From NCBI GenBank assembly GCA_017461365.1, contig JAFTYG010000060.1, positions 1-57,839 of the forward strand: DNA of 57,839 nucleotides, in the 5' to 3' direction. The DNA is from Clostridia bacterium (GTDB lineage Bacteria > Bacillota > Clostridia > Oscillospirales > CAG-272). This document shows positions 49,511-57,610 of the stretch, piece by piece. Under the pieces are notes generated by a model, which did not search any database, was not told where the DNA came from, and was given only the letters and a program-made list of their open reading frames with translations. A program made the position numbers and the translations under genes. Positions within the stretch are counted from its first letter, which is position 1. Each line of letters starts with the position of its first letter.

Positions 49511-50596
49511 TTATTTCTTAACTATCGTTATCGCGTTATGCTTTATAAGTATCGAGATACATTTAAGGATGACGTTTCGCGTTTTCGGCTCAAGCGAGCT
49601 CCACGCCTTGACGAGCTTTACCTTTTCACTGCTCAGCTCGGTAAGCGTTTTCGCATTCGTCGACGACAGCGTTTCAAATACCGTATCCACAAATTGCTCG
49701 CGCTCCTCGGGCGTCATTTCATCGAGCCACGCTTTTAGCTTTTCATCTATCAGCCTGCTGTCCTCGGTAACGGTATCAAGATGCAGAAAGCTACCGCCCA
49801 TTACCTCCCACGTATGTCCGTGATGCTGGAGAAGCCCCGTGGCATTGCTCTTTATCACCTCGTAATTTTCTTCGTGCTCAAGAAGCATACCAACGACCGA
49901 GGATTGAGGCACGATGGTGCGTATCCTGTCTTTCATTTCGGCATAGTCCCTGCCGCTTATAAAATTTTTGTCAAAGCCGGGGCCGTCGTTACTGAAAACG
50001 CCGAGGATATGCTCTTTCGCACGCTCGGGCGCTTTGACCGCCGCGTAGACCGCAAGATTTCCACCCTTGCTGTGTCCGCCAAGATAGAATTTGCCGTTTA
50101 TGTCCTCGGACACTCTCGCAAAATACTCTGCCGCCGAGAGCTGCGCGGGAACGGGAAGCATAAAGCTCATATTGAAATCCTCTTTCCATCCCGTCAACGT
50201 ATCGTCTGTTCCTCTGTAGGTCACAAAATATTTGTCCCGTGTTATTCGGAACGTAAGCGCCGCGAATTGCTTGGGCTCCTCATCGTCGGTCTCGCATATG
50301 TAATGTGAAAGCCTTATACCCGCAAAGCGCCTTGTTTTCGCGGCTTTAACGGCTACCGCCACCGTCTCGGGTGGCACAAATCTACCCAGCGTGCTCGGCT
50401 TACCGTTACAAAGCTTCAGATATTTGCGCATCGTCTCGAGAAAGGTGATCGAGCCTCCCTCCTCGGCAGTCGGAACGATACCGCCGAAATCAAGATAGCT
50501 TATCATAGACAGTATCAGGCTGTCGACCTCGCAGAGTCCCACCTCAAAGAAGCGCAGATCGCCTCTCCAATCAAGATAATCTGACAAAGTTCCCAT
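49511..50596 (-). CDS. DUF2974 (Mbeg1-like) alpha/beta hydrolase
   Basis: A 361-residue protein of the lipase-like family DUF2974. It begins MGTLSDYLDWRGDL as in other members and has the nucleophile elbow GGHSKGGNLAVYAA (Ser in GHSKG, near residue 175), preceded by VTYRGTDDTLTGWKEDFNMSF. The catalytic Asp and His are not obvious by eye. No signal peptide. It is 11 bases downstream of the DUF6472 gene. The substrate is unknown. Confidence 0.85.
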   Translation of the reverse strand: MGTLSDYLDWRGDLRFFEVGLCEVDSLILSMISYLDFGGIVPTAEEGGSITFLETMRKYLKLCNGKPSTLGRFVPPETVAVAVKAAKTRRFAGIRLSHYICETDDEEPKQFAALTFRITRDKYFVTYRGTDDTLTGWKEDFNMSFMLPVPAQLSAAEYFARVSEDINGKFYLGGHSKGGNLAVYAAVKAPERAKEHILGVFSNDGPGFDKNFISGRDYAEMKDRIRTIVPQSSVVGMLLEHEENYEVIKSNATGLLQHHGHTWEVMGGSFLHLDTVTEDSRLIDEKLKAWLDEMTPEEREQFVDTVFETLSSTNAKTLTELSSEKVKLVKAWSSLEPKTRNVILKCISILIKHNAITIVKK

Positions 50597-50607
50597 ATGT
50601 CACCCCG

Positions 50608-50796
50608 TTATATCTGCTTGTGTACGCTTTTGTATTCGTCATAAAATCTGTAATAAGGACAGCTTTTCGTATTTCTTCCGAGAAAATCGACCATCTCGTC
50701 CTCGTCAAGTCGGAGGTCGCAGACGTAGGCGTCTATCTCCTCATCGTAATCGTAAAATTCACAGCTTTCGCAATTTGTCGCCTGCTTATTTACCAT
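50608..50796 (-). CDS. DUF6472 family small cysteine protein
   Basis: This 62-residue acidic protein has four cysteines in the arrangement C-x2-C (NCESCEFYDYDEE), C (AYVCDLRLDEDEM) and C (KSCPYYR), probably binding a zinc ion. The pattern is that of a small family seen across Clostridia, often beside ruvX. Its function is unknown. It lies between ruvX and the DUF2974 hydrolase, all on one transcript. Confidence 0.8.
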   Translation of the reverse strand: MVNKQATNCESCEFYDYDEEIDAYVCDLRLDEDEMVDFLGRNTKSCPYYRFYDEYKSVHKQI

Positions 50797-50807
50797 ATTT
50801 TTCTCCG

Positions 50808-51260
50808 TTATTTAATATATTTCAATCTGTCGAGACAGTTTTGCAAAATTATCTGCGCCGACAGCGTATCAATGACCGTCTTGCGCTTCTTGCCCCTTGT
50901 ATTTGTTTCGTTGAGGTATCGCGACGCGGTCATAGTCGTCATTCGCTCGTCGAACATAGCGACAGGCAGTCCCGTTCTTTCCGAGAGCATAAAGGCAAAT
51001 TTTCTGCATCTTGCCGCTCTTGAGCCCTCGCTTCCGTCCATATTTACGGGAAGTCCGACCACAACGGCAGAGACCTTCTGCTCTCGCGCCACGTCAGCCA
51101 CAGCGTCGGCGCATTTTTCTATTCCGCCGGGGGATATGTAGCCTATGCCCGACGCGAGAAGCCGCGACGGATCTGACACGGCAAGACCTGTTCTTGTGTC
51201 ACCGAAATCCACGCCGAGCAATTTTCCCGACGTAGCGGCGATCTTTTCAATATCGTTCAT
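50808..51260 (-). CDS. ruvX: Holliday junction resolvase-like protein RuvX (YqgF)
   Basis: A 150-residue RNase H-fold protein of the RuvX/YqgF family, involved in 16S rRNA 5' processing and reported as a Holliday junction resolvase-like nuclease. GKLLGVDFGDTRTGLAVSDP holds the first acidic residue, VVVGLPVNMDGSEG and MFDERMTT the second and third, and the C-terminal DTLSAQIILQN is conserved. The preceding genes are on the same strand in order ruvX-DUF6472-DUF2974. Confidence 0.92.
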   Translation of the reverse strand: MNDIEKIAATSGKLLGVDFGDTRTGLAVSDPSRLLASGIGYISPGGIEKCADAVADVAREQKVSAVVVGLPVNMDGSEGSRAARCRKFAFMLSERTGLPVAMFDERMTTMTASRYLNETNTRGKKRKTVIDTLSAQIILQNCLDRLKYIK

Positions 51261-51309
51261 TTTTCAGTTCCTTTTTTATTATTTATGGTAAAGGCTTTTT
51301 TACCCACAT

Positions 51310-51420
51310 ACCCGTAGGGGCGACCATTGGTCGTCCGAACCCGCCTCTACGGTATGTGTAATCTGTTTTTTATCGAATTTTCTTTTTTGCGCGGACGACC
51401 AATGGTCGCCCCTACAATAT
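51310..51420. repeat. Paired GGGGCGACCATTGGTCG repeats
   Basis: GTAGGGGCGACCATTGGTCG (near 51315-51334) and its inverted relative GACCAATGGTCGCCCCTAC (near 51397-51415) flank a 60-base AT-rich spacer. The same sequence occurs at 349-375. The pair would fold into one long hairpin. No gene lies in 51261-51460. Confidence 0.6.
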
Positions 51421-51460
51421 GTTAGATAAATTCAAGCTCCCCGACAAATCCCAATTTATA

Positions 51461-52657
51461 TCAAGCCTTATTCAATATATCCTCCGCCATCTTTATAAGC
51501 ATTTCCCTCTCATTCAGCCGAGGCTCTTCTATCACCGCCGCAAGAAGGGCGCCAAGCACCCTTCCTACCTCCTTGCCCGTCACGCCTATCTCCATAAGAT
51601 CCTTGCCCGTCACACACAGATCACGAAGCGACGTGGGCGCGGTGTTTTTCTCTACCCATAAAGGAGCGTCCGCACACGACAGACCGAGCAGGACAGACGC
51701 GCAAGCCGCGCTCCTTGCGTAGGCTCCGCACTCGCCTATGAGCTTTCTTGCGTCGGCAGGGCTTTCCACAGCGCGCCGAGATCCGCGAATAACAGCCAAT
51801 GCCGCCGTCGTCAGCGCATTGGAATATTTAAGTCCGCGCAACACCGATCGCGCCGCATCCTCTGACGCCTCCGATAAAAAGAAGCCAAGCCTTGCACCCT
51901 CATCGCAGGGCATTTTTGAAATAAGCGAAAAGATCCTCTCGCTCGGTCGGTACTCACCTGTAATATATGTCAAAGCCTCGGCTTTTGTCATAAGCGTCAG
52001 CGCCGCTTCGGGCTCTTTCGACGTAATCAGCTTCAAAAATTCGACCGCTATGCGCTCACGCGCAATATTCGCAAGCCCCTCTCTCTGCTCTTTCGCGCCC
52101 GAAAGCGTCCCGTAGTCGATCTCAAAGCCGAGCTGAGCCGAAAAACGAAATGCACGCATTATCCGCAGAGCGTCCTCCGAAAAACGTCGGCGGCTGTCAC
52201 CTACGGCGCGTATTATTCCGTCCCTCAGGTCGTCTCTGCCACCGAACGGATCGACAAGTCCCGAGCGATCGTTATACGCCATGGCGTTTACGGTAAAGTC
52301 GCGCCTTGCGAGATCCTCCTCGATGCGCCCCGTAAAGCTCACGCCGTCGGGGTGTCGGCTGTCTGTGTAGCTTCCGTCAATGCGAAAGGTGGTTATCTCA
52401 ACGGGAGCGCCCCCCACGATCACCGTGACAGTGCCGTGCTTGATGCCCGTTTCTATAACGCGCATATCCGAGAAAAGCTCCGCCGTTCTCTGCGGCAAGG
52501 CAGACGTGGCAAGGTCGAAATCGCTCGGAGCTCTACCGAGCATTATATCGCGAAGCGAGCCGCCGACAATATACGCATCCTCCCCCGCCGAATAAAAGCG
52601 GTGGCAAACGTCCCATATGTGCGCGGGAATATTATTTTCTATGTGAATATCGCGCAT
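51461..52657 (-). CDS. cca: CCA tRNA nucleotidyltransferase
   Basis: This 398-residue class II nucleotidyltransferase adds or repairs the 3' CCA of tRNAs. YIVGGSLRDIMLG and DFDLATSA are the metal-binding and phosphate-binding motifs, RRDFTVNAMAYND and the ...EDALRIMRAFRFSAQLGF region bind the incoming nucleotide and tRNA. There is no HD domain. All three tRNAs seen here encode CCA, so it probably acts mainly in repair. It lies 40 bases downstream of the TIGR01440 gene. Confidence 0.93.
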   Translation of the reverse strand: MRDIHIENNIPAHIWDVCHRFYSAGEDAYIVGGSLRDIMLGRAPSDFDLATSALPQRTAELFSDMRVIETGIKHGTVTVIVGGAPVEITTFRIDGSYTDSRHPDGVSFTGRIEEDLARRDFTVNAMAYNDRSGLVDPFGGRDDLRDGIIRAVGDSRRRFSEDALRIMRAFRFSAQLGFEIDYGTLSGAKEQREGLANIARERIAVEFLKLITSKEPEAALTLMTKAEALTYITGEYRPSERIFSLISKMPCDEGARLGFFLSEASEDAARSVLRGLKYSNALTTAALAVIRGSRRAVESPADARKLIGECGAYARSAACASVLLGLSCADAPLWVEKNTAPTSLRDLCVTGKDLMEIGVTGKEVGRVLGALLAAVIEEPRLNEREMLIKMAEDILNKA

Positions 52658-52697
52658 AACGGCTCCTTTCGTAATAGATATTAACTGCGGACTGCGT

Positions 52698-53309
52698 TTA
52701 ATTGTATCTTGCTCTTTCCCCGCCGATGTATTTCGGTCTCGTTCTCGCGCAGATTATCGGCGCTTCACCGAGAGCCTTTACCGAAAGTCTCACGGGAACG
52801 GCAACCTCGCGCAAGTGCATACCGATAAGCGTTCCGCCGATGTCGAGCCCCGCGTGCGCCCTGATATGCTCTACGGCAACGGGAGAGGAAAATCTTTCAT
52901 AGCAAGCCGCCGCAAAGGAGCCACCCGCCTTGGGTACGGGACGGACGCACACAACGTCAATACCAAGTCTCTCAGCGAGCTCGTTCTCGATTATTATAGC
53001 TCTGTTCAGGTGCTCACAGCACTGCGCCGCAAGGTATATCCCCTTTTCATTCAATACGGGAAGCATACCGTCAAGTATCGCATCCGCCACAGACGGCACG
53101 GATGCCTTTCCTATCTTATTTCCCGTTACCTCGGACGAGGAACAGCCCACAACAAGTATCTGACGCGCGCAAAGCCCCGATGCTTCAATAAGCTCGCGCG
53201 TGAGCTTTTCGGCATCGGCGCGTATCATAGCAAGAAAAGCCCTCGCCTCGTCCGCCGAGGAAAACTCCGCCGTACCGTCGGCTCTTACTTCTATATTTTC
53301 TTTTATCAT
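52698..53309 (-). CDS. TIGR01440/UPF0340 family protein (YwlG-like)
   Basis: This 203-residue protein belongs to UPF0340. QILVVGCSSSEVTGNKIGKASVPSVADAILDGML and AAQCCEHLNRAIIIENELA are diagnostic, as is IGMHLREVAVPVRL near the C-terminus. It is conserved in Firmicutes, with no established activity; Bacillus YwlG is the best-known relative. ATG 53307-53309 is preceded by GAAAGG; an ATG at 53330 would be within that RBS region. Confidence 0.88.
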   Translation of the reverse strand: MIKENIEVRADGTAEFSSADEARAFLAMIRADAEKLTRELIEASGLCARQILVVGCSSSEVTGNKIGKASVPSVADAILDGMLPVLNEKGIYLAAQCCEHLNRAIIIENELAERLGIDVVCVRPVPKAGGSFAAACYERFSSPVAVEHIRAHAGLDIGGTLIGMHLREVAVPVRLSVKALGEAPIICARTRPKYIGGERARYN

Positions 53310-53399
53310 AATACTAATACCTTTCAACATAAATACACTTTACAGTAACTATTCAGACAATCTTCAAATTGGAGGTTATCGGGATGTTTGATATGTGTA

Positions 53400-53728
53400 A
53401 ACATATCCCCAATGAGGACAGTGCAGTAAAGCGACTTCGTCGCAAGATCCTCTACTCCGCTGTGCTCCGTGGCAAGAACAAGTTCTTGCTCGACTGTTTC
53501 TTTAGATGCCCCCATAAACGGTTCCTTTTGCCAACGGCAAAAATGCTCTGTGATGACAAGTTAGTGTATGAGAAGTAAATGGATATATGCCAAAGTTTAT
53601 TACGGGCACCTTATTATAGGTTTATGCATATGTTCGTCGCCCAACATCCACTATCTGTCATCCTGAACGGCTTGCTACCCTGCAAGCCATGTGAAGGATC
53701 TTTTTTGCGTAAGCAAAATTTACCTTAG
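53400..53728 (+). repeat. Dispersed inverted-repeat element, copy F
   Basis: A 330-base copy with CCCCAATGAGGACAGTGCAG at the left end and CAAAATTTACCTTAG at the right. It has GCGACTTCGTCGC, CAAGAACAAGTTCTTG, TTTTGCCAACGGCAAAA and GGCTTGCTACCCTGCAAGCC hairpins. It lies between the divergent YwlG-like and rluA-type genes. Confidence 0.85.
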
Positions 53729-53775
53729 AGAAAAATGAAAGAAATTTTTTGCGTATAATGAAACATCCCACCGCA

Positions 53776-53830
53776 CGAACCTCGTTCGTGCCTTTTGCCT
53801 TTTCGCCATCGGCGAAAGGCAAAAAGACAA
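53776..53830. repeat. GCCTTTTCGCC/GGCGAAAGGC hairpin repeat
   Basis: This stretch includes TTCGTGCCTTTTGCC and the hairpin TTTTCGCCATCGGCGAAAG, and is a relative of the stretch at 420-470 in inverted order. It follows element copy F. Nothing else is recognised up to the promoter at 53937. Confidence 0.5.
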
Positions 53831-53936
53831 TCCCAAATTTGAATATTTATCCTAATAATTACACCTTATATTAACATTATACCACCGCGGCGCATATAAA
53901 TCAAGAAAAATATTATATTGATTTGTAAATAAAATC

Positions 53937-53965
53937 TTGTAATATCACGAATATAATGGTATAAT
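53937..53965 (+). promoter_or_regulatory. Promoter of the rluA-type gene
   Basis: TTGTAA (53937-53942), 17-base spacer, TATAAT (53960-53965). Confidence 0.75.
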
Positions 53966-54005
53966 ATAGTATGAATTGGTATGCTCGCGCTCGGGAGGAT
54001 CGGAC

Positions 54006-54971
54006 TTGGATATTTTTATAGATAGCTCAAAGGACGGCTTGACCGTTCTTGAATACATAAAAAAGCATACGGCGATCTCCTCGGCACACCTGAAGCACCT
54101 GAAGTTTTCGGAGAGAGGTATCCTTGTAAACGGCTCTCACGTCACGGTGCGCTACACGCTCAGAAACGGCGATATTCTTTCCCTCGCCACCGAGGACAGC
54201 CAAAAGGACGCCCAGCATATCGAGCCCTGCGATCTTCCGCTTGAGATAATTTACGAGGACGGCGACTGCGCAGTCCCCTCAAAGCCTGCGAATATGCCCA
54301 CGCACCCATCACACGGACATTACGGCGATACCGTGGCAAACGCTCTGGCGTTCAGGTATGCGCATACAGGGGAGCCCTTCGTATTTCGCCCCGTCAACCG
54401 ACTCGACAGAAACACAAGCGGACTTTTGCTTATCGCCAAGAACAGAATAGCCGCGGGCGAGCTGTCGCGCGCTATGACCGAGGGCAGAATAAAAAAGGTC
54501 TATATCGCGCTTCTTGACGGAGAGCTTCCAAGCTCCGAGGGAAGCATAGAGACGTATATGCGGCGCACCGCCGAGAGTATAATCGTGCGAGAGAACTGCC
54601 CTGCCGACGGCGGCGGAGACTACGCGCTGACAAAATACCGCACGATCAAAGTAAAAAACCGACACACACTTGTCGCGGCAAGCCCCGTCACGGGAAGAAC
54701 GCACCAGCTCCGCGTTCATTTTGCGGGACTCGGCGCGCCTATCACAGGAGACGATATGTACGGAAGCGCGTCCGAGCTTATAGACAGACACGCTCTCCAT
54801 TCGGCGGCGCTCTCCTTTCCGCGCGTTAGCGACGGAGAAAGAGTTGTCACACGCTCACCTCTGCCCGAGGATATGGCAAAGGCGGTCAGCGAAGTGTTCG
54901 GAGAGCTCGACACCGAGGCGATGCTTCATATGTGCGAGCAATTTCTTTTAGAGAACGACAAAATAAACTAA
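54006..54971 (+). CDS. RluA-family RNA pseudouridine synthase
   Basis: A 321-residue protein with an S4-like N-terminal domain (LTVLEYIKKHTAISSAHLKHLKFSERGILVNG) and the RluA catalytic core: FRPVNRLDRNTSGLLLIAK, where the Asp of RLDRxTSG is the catalytic residue, then KKVYIALLDG and VTGRTHQLRVHFAGLGAPITGDDMYG. It modifies uridines in rRNA, probably 23S, but the target is not certain. The start is taken as TTG 54006 because GGAGG at 53994-53998 is seven bases upstream; a longer reading from 53976 has no RBS. Confidence 0.9.
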   Translation: MDIFIDSSKDGLTVLEYIKKHTAISSAHLKHLKFSERGILVNGSHVTVRYTLRNGDILSLATEDSQKDAQHIEPCDLPLEIIYEDGDCAVPSKPANMPTHPSHGHYGDTVANALAFRYAHTGEPFVFRPVNRLDRNTSGLLLIAKNRIAAGELSRAMTEGRIKKVYIALLDGELPSSEGSIETYMRRTAESIIVRENCPADGGGDYALTKYRTIKVKNRHTLVAASPVTGRTHQLRVHFAGLGAPITGDDMYGSASELIDRHALHSAALSFPRVSDGERVVTRSPLPEDMAKAVSEVFGELDTEAMLHMCEQFLLENDKIN

Positions 54972-54993
54972 AAGAATGAAAAGAAGGTAAAAA

Positions 54994-56115
54994 ATGAACA
55001 AAGAAATTCCAATCGAAGAGACCGCCGAGGCGATGCCTCCAAAAAGGAAATTTCCGCTATTTGCGAAAATATTTTTAGGGATAGGAGCGTTTTCGGCTCT
55101 GCTATATATCGCGTTTCTTCTCAGCGAGGATTTTGCCGACTTCTTTAACCGATATATAAGCTCGGTCTTTCGCGCGGTAATGGCTTACGCCACGTCGTGG
55201 ATCCCCTTTTCCTTGGGCGAATTTTTGCTGATACTTACCCCCGTTATCTTCGCGGCGATCGTGATATACGGCACAAAAAAATACGCCGACACGTGGCGCG
55301 ACGTATTTATATATTGCGGCTCTCTCGTCTCGGTGATAACTCTTATATTCGCCGCGTTTACGATAGGCTTTGCGCCCGCATACAGAGGAGCTACGCTTGA
55401 CAAAAAGCTCGGTCTTGACCGACAAAAGGTCAGTGCCGAGGAGCTTTACGCAACAGCCCTTATTCTGTCCGAAAAGGTCAACGAGGAGAGCGAAAAAATA
55501 ACCTATAATACAAAGACCGACTTTTCGGTAATGCCCTACGGCATCGACGGAATGAACGACAGACTTATAGACGCATACGACGTCGCTTGCGATAAATATA
55601 CATTTGTTCAGCGGCTTGACAGTAAATTAAAGCCCGTAATGCTTTCCGAGCTTATGTCATATACTCATATTACGGGGGTGTATTCATTTTTCACGGGCGA
55701 GGCGAATATAAACGTAGCCTTCCCCGACTACACTATTCCCTACACCGCCGCTCACGAGCTTTCGCACCAGAGAGGTATAGCGCGTGAGGACGAAGCGAAT
55801 TTTATGGCTTTCCTTGTCTGCATAGACTCGGAGGATGCTTACATCCGTTATTCGGGCTATCTCAATCTTTTCGAATACGTAAGCTCCGCTCTTTACAGCG
55901 CCTCGCCCGAGCTTTACTATGCCGCCGTCGACACACTGAACGCCGACGTCAGACGCGAGATGAGGGCATATTCCGCGTTTTTTGATAAATACCGCGACTC
56001 CACGGCAAGCAAGGTATCGGAGACGGTAAACAATACCTCCCTCATCCTTCAAGGAACAGAGGGAACAAAGAGCTACGGAATGGTCGTAGACCTTGCCGTG
56101 GCGTACTATAAGTAA
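54994..56115 (+). CDS. DUF3810 membrane protein with HExxH motif
   Basis: This 373-residue membrane protein has a basic N-terminus and three hydrophobic segments (about 22-42, 78-95 and 105-130), then an extracytoplasmic or periplasmic-facing domain. TAAHELSHQRGIAREDEANF carries HELSH, an HExxH zinc-metalloprotease motif, followed 14-15 residues later by ED/EAN that could supply a further ligand. DUF3810 members are unassigned. The gene follows the RluA gene by 22 bases and precedes murA. Confidence 0.82.
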   Translation: MNKEIPIEETAEAMPPKRKFPLFAKIFLGIGAFSALLYIAFLLSEDFADFFNRYISSVFRAVMAYATSWIPFSLGEFLLILTPVIFAAIVIYGTKKYADTWRDVFIYCGSLVSVITLIFAAFTIGFAPAYRGATLDKKLGLDRQKVSAEELYATALILSEKVNEESEKITYNTKTDFSVMPYGIDGMNDRLIDAYDVACDKYTFVQRLDSKLKPVMLSELMSYTHITGVYSFFTGEANINVAFPDYTIPYTAAHELSHQRGIAREDEANFMAFLVCIDSEDAYIRYSGYLNLFEYVSSALYSASPELYYAAVDTLNADVRREMRAYSAFFDKYRDSTASKVSETVNNTSLILQGTEGTKSYGMVVDLAVAYYK

Positions 56116-56275
56116 TGCACAATGCACAATGCAAAATGAATGTAGATATTGATTTTATTCAAAAGCATTGACATTATCAGGCATTGTGAATTATCTAAAA
56201 CTTAAAATGACTGCTTTTTGCCAAAGCAAAAAGCCACCTTAATTGTGCACTGTGCACTGTGCATTGTGCATTTCT
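56114..56275. repeat. Inverted TGCACAATGCACAATGC repeat before murA
   Basis: AATGCACAATGCACAATGC (from 56115) is mirrored by GCACTGTGCATTGTGCAT (near 56254-56272). A CTTTTTGCCAAAGCAAAAAG hairpin lies between (near 56213-56232). The same family appears at 38893. The right arm ends only about 15 bases before the murA start, so the fold may reach the RBS region. Confidence 0.6.
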
Positions 56276-56287
56276 ACCGGAGGTTTT

Positions 56288-57547
56288 ATGGACAAATATA
56301 TCATCCGAGGCGGCAAGGCGCTGTACGGAGACGTTAATATAGGCGGAATGAAAAATTCCGCGCTCCCCGTACTTTTCGGCACCGTTGCTGTTGGAGGAAT
56401 ATGCACTATCGAGAATATCCCCGACGTCAGCGACATATTTCAGACCTTTGAGATACTCCGAGAGATAGGCGCAAAGGTAAGGCTCGTGACGACCGATACG
56501 GCTATCATCGACACAAGAAACGTCGAGGTCCGTTCGCCGTCGGTAGGGCTGGTCGATAAAATGCGCGCCTCAACGTATCTTCTCGGCGCGATGCTCGGAC
56601 GGTTCGGTGAAGGTCTTGTCGGTATGCCGGGCGGATGCAACTTTGGCGCGCGCCCCGTAGGTCAGCATATCAAGGGCTTTGAGGCGCTCGGAGCAAAGGT
56701 CGAATACAACGAAAAGGGTGAGCTGCACGCAAAGGCGGAGAATGGACTTCGCGGTACTGTGATATACTTTGATATTGCTTCGGTCGGCACAACGCTTAAC
56801 GTAATGCTTGCGGCAGTTCACGCCGAGGGCGTAACGGTGCTTGAGAATTGCGCCCGAGAGCCACATATTGCCGATACCGCCAGCTTTCTCAACGCCTGCG
56901 GAGCGGACATAAGCGGAGCGGGAACGAGCACCATACGCATACGCGGCGTAAAGGAGCTTCACGGATGCACGTATAGGATCGCCCCCGATATGATCGAGGC
57001 GGGCACTTATATGGTGGCGGCGGCGGCAACGGGCGGCAAAGTGACGGTTCGCAATATTATCCCGAAGCACATGGACGCCGTATCTATGAAGCTTCGCGAG
57101 ATAGGCGTTTCGGTAGAGCCGTCGGGAGACAGCGCGCTTACGGTATCATATAGCGGCAGAGGGCGCGGAACGGTGATAAGAACCAACCCTTATCCGGGCT
57201 TTCCGACCGATATGCAGCCTCAGTTCGCCGCGCTTCTCTGTCTTTCCTCAGGTATAAGCACCGTAACCGACGGCATATGGAAGAACCGTTTCAAGTACGC
57301 CGAGGAGCTCTGCAAGATGGGCGCGGATATTGAAATATCCGAGGGCGAGATACATATAACGGGAGTCGAGGGACTTCACGGCGCCGACGTAAAGGGCAGC
57401 GATCTTCGCGCGGGCGCGGCGCTCGTTATCGCGGCGCTCTCGGCAGACGGCGTCAGTACGGTGAGCGGACTTGAATATATCGACCGCGGATATGAGGACT
57501 TTTTGGGCAAATTAAAACGCCTCGGCGCGGATATACGAAGAGAATAA
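56288..57547 (+). CDS. murA: UDP-N-acetylglucosamine 1-carboxyvinyltransferase
   Basis: The first committed step of peptidoglycan synthesis: transfers enolpyruvate from PEP to UDP-GlcNAc. The 419-residue protein has GGMKNSALPVL near the start, MRASTYLLGAMLGRFG, and VGMPGGCNFGARPVGQHIKGFEALGA, whose Cys is the catalytic residue that reacts with PEP and is the target of fosfomycin. PGFPTDMQPQFAALLC and WKNRFKYAEEL are typical too. The reading extends to 56243 through repeat DNA, but ATG 56288 follows GGAGG and fits the family start. Confidence 0.96.
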   Translation: MDKYIIRGGKALYGDVNIGGMKNSALPVLFGTVAVGGICTIENIPDVSDIFQTFEILREIGAKVRLVTTDTAIIDTRNVEVRSPSVGLVDKMRASTYLLGAMLGRFGEGLVGMPGGCNFGARPVGQHIKGFEALGAKVEYNEKGELHAKAENGLRGTVIYFDIASVGTTLNVMLAAVHAEGVTVLENCAREPHIADTASFLNACGADISGAGTSTIRIRGVKELHGCTYRIAPDMIEAGTYMVAAAATGGKVTVRNIIPKHMDAVSMKLREIGVSVEPSGDSALTVSYSGRGRGTVIRTNPYPGFPTDMQPQFAALLCLSSGISTVTDGIWKNRFKYAEELCKMGADIEISEGEIHITGVEGLHGADVKGSDLRAGAALVIAALSADGVSTVSGLEYIDRGYEDFLGKLKRLGADIRRE

Positions 57548-57549
57548 AA

Positions 57550-57585
57550 CAAGAGCTGAGTCACAAAAATGTGCCTCAGCTCTTG
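57550..57585 (+). terminator. murA terminator
   Basis: AAGAGCTGAG pairs with CTCAGCTCTT across a 14-base loop, followed by GCTTTTGCG. Confidence 0.75.
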
Positions 57586-57610
57586 CTTTTGCGTATATTT
57601 AACCCTTCAA

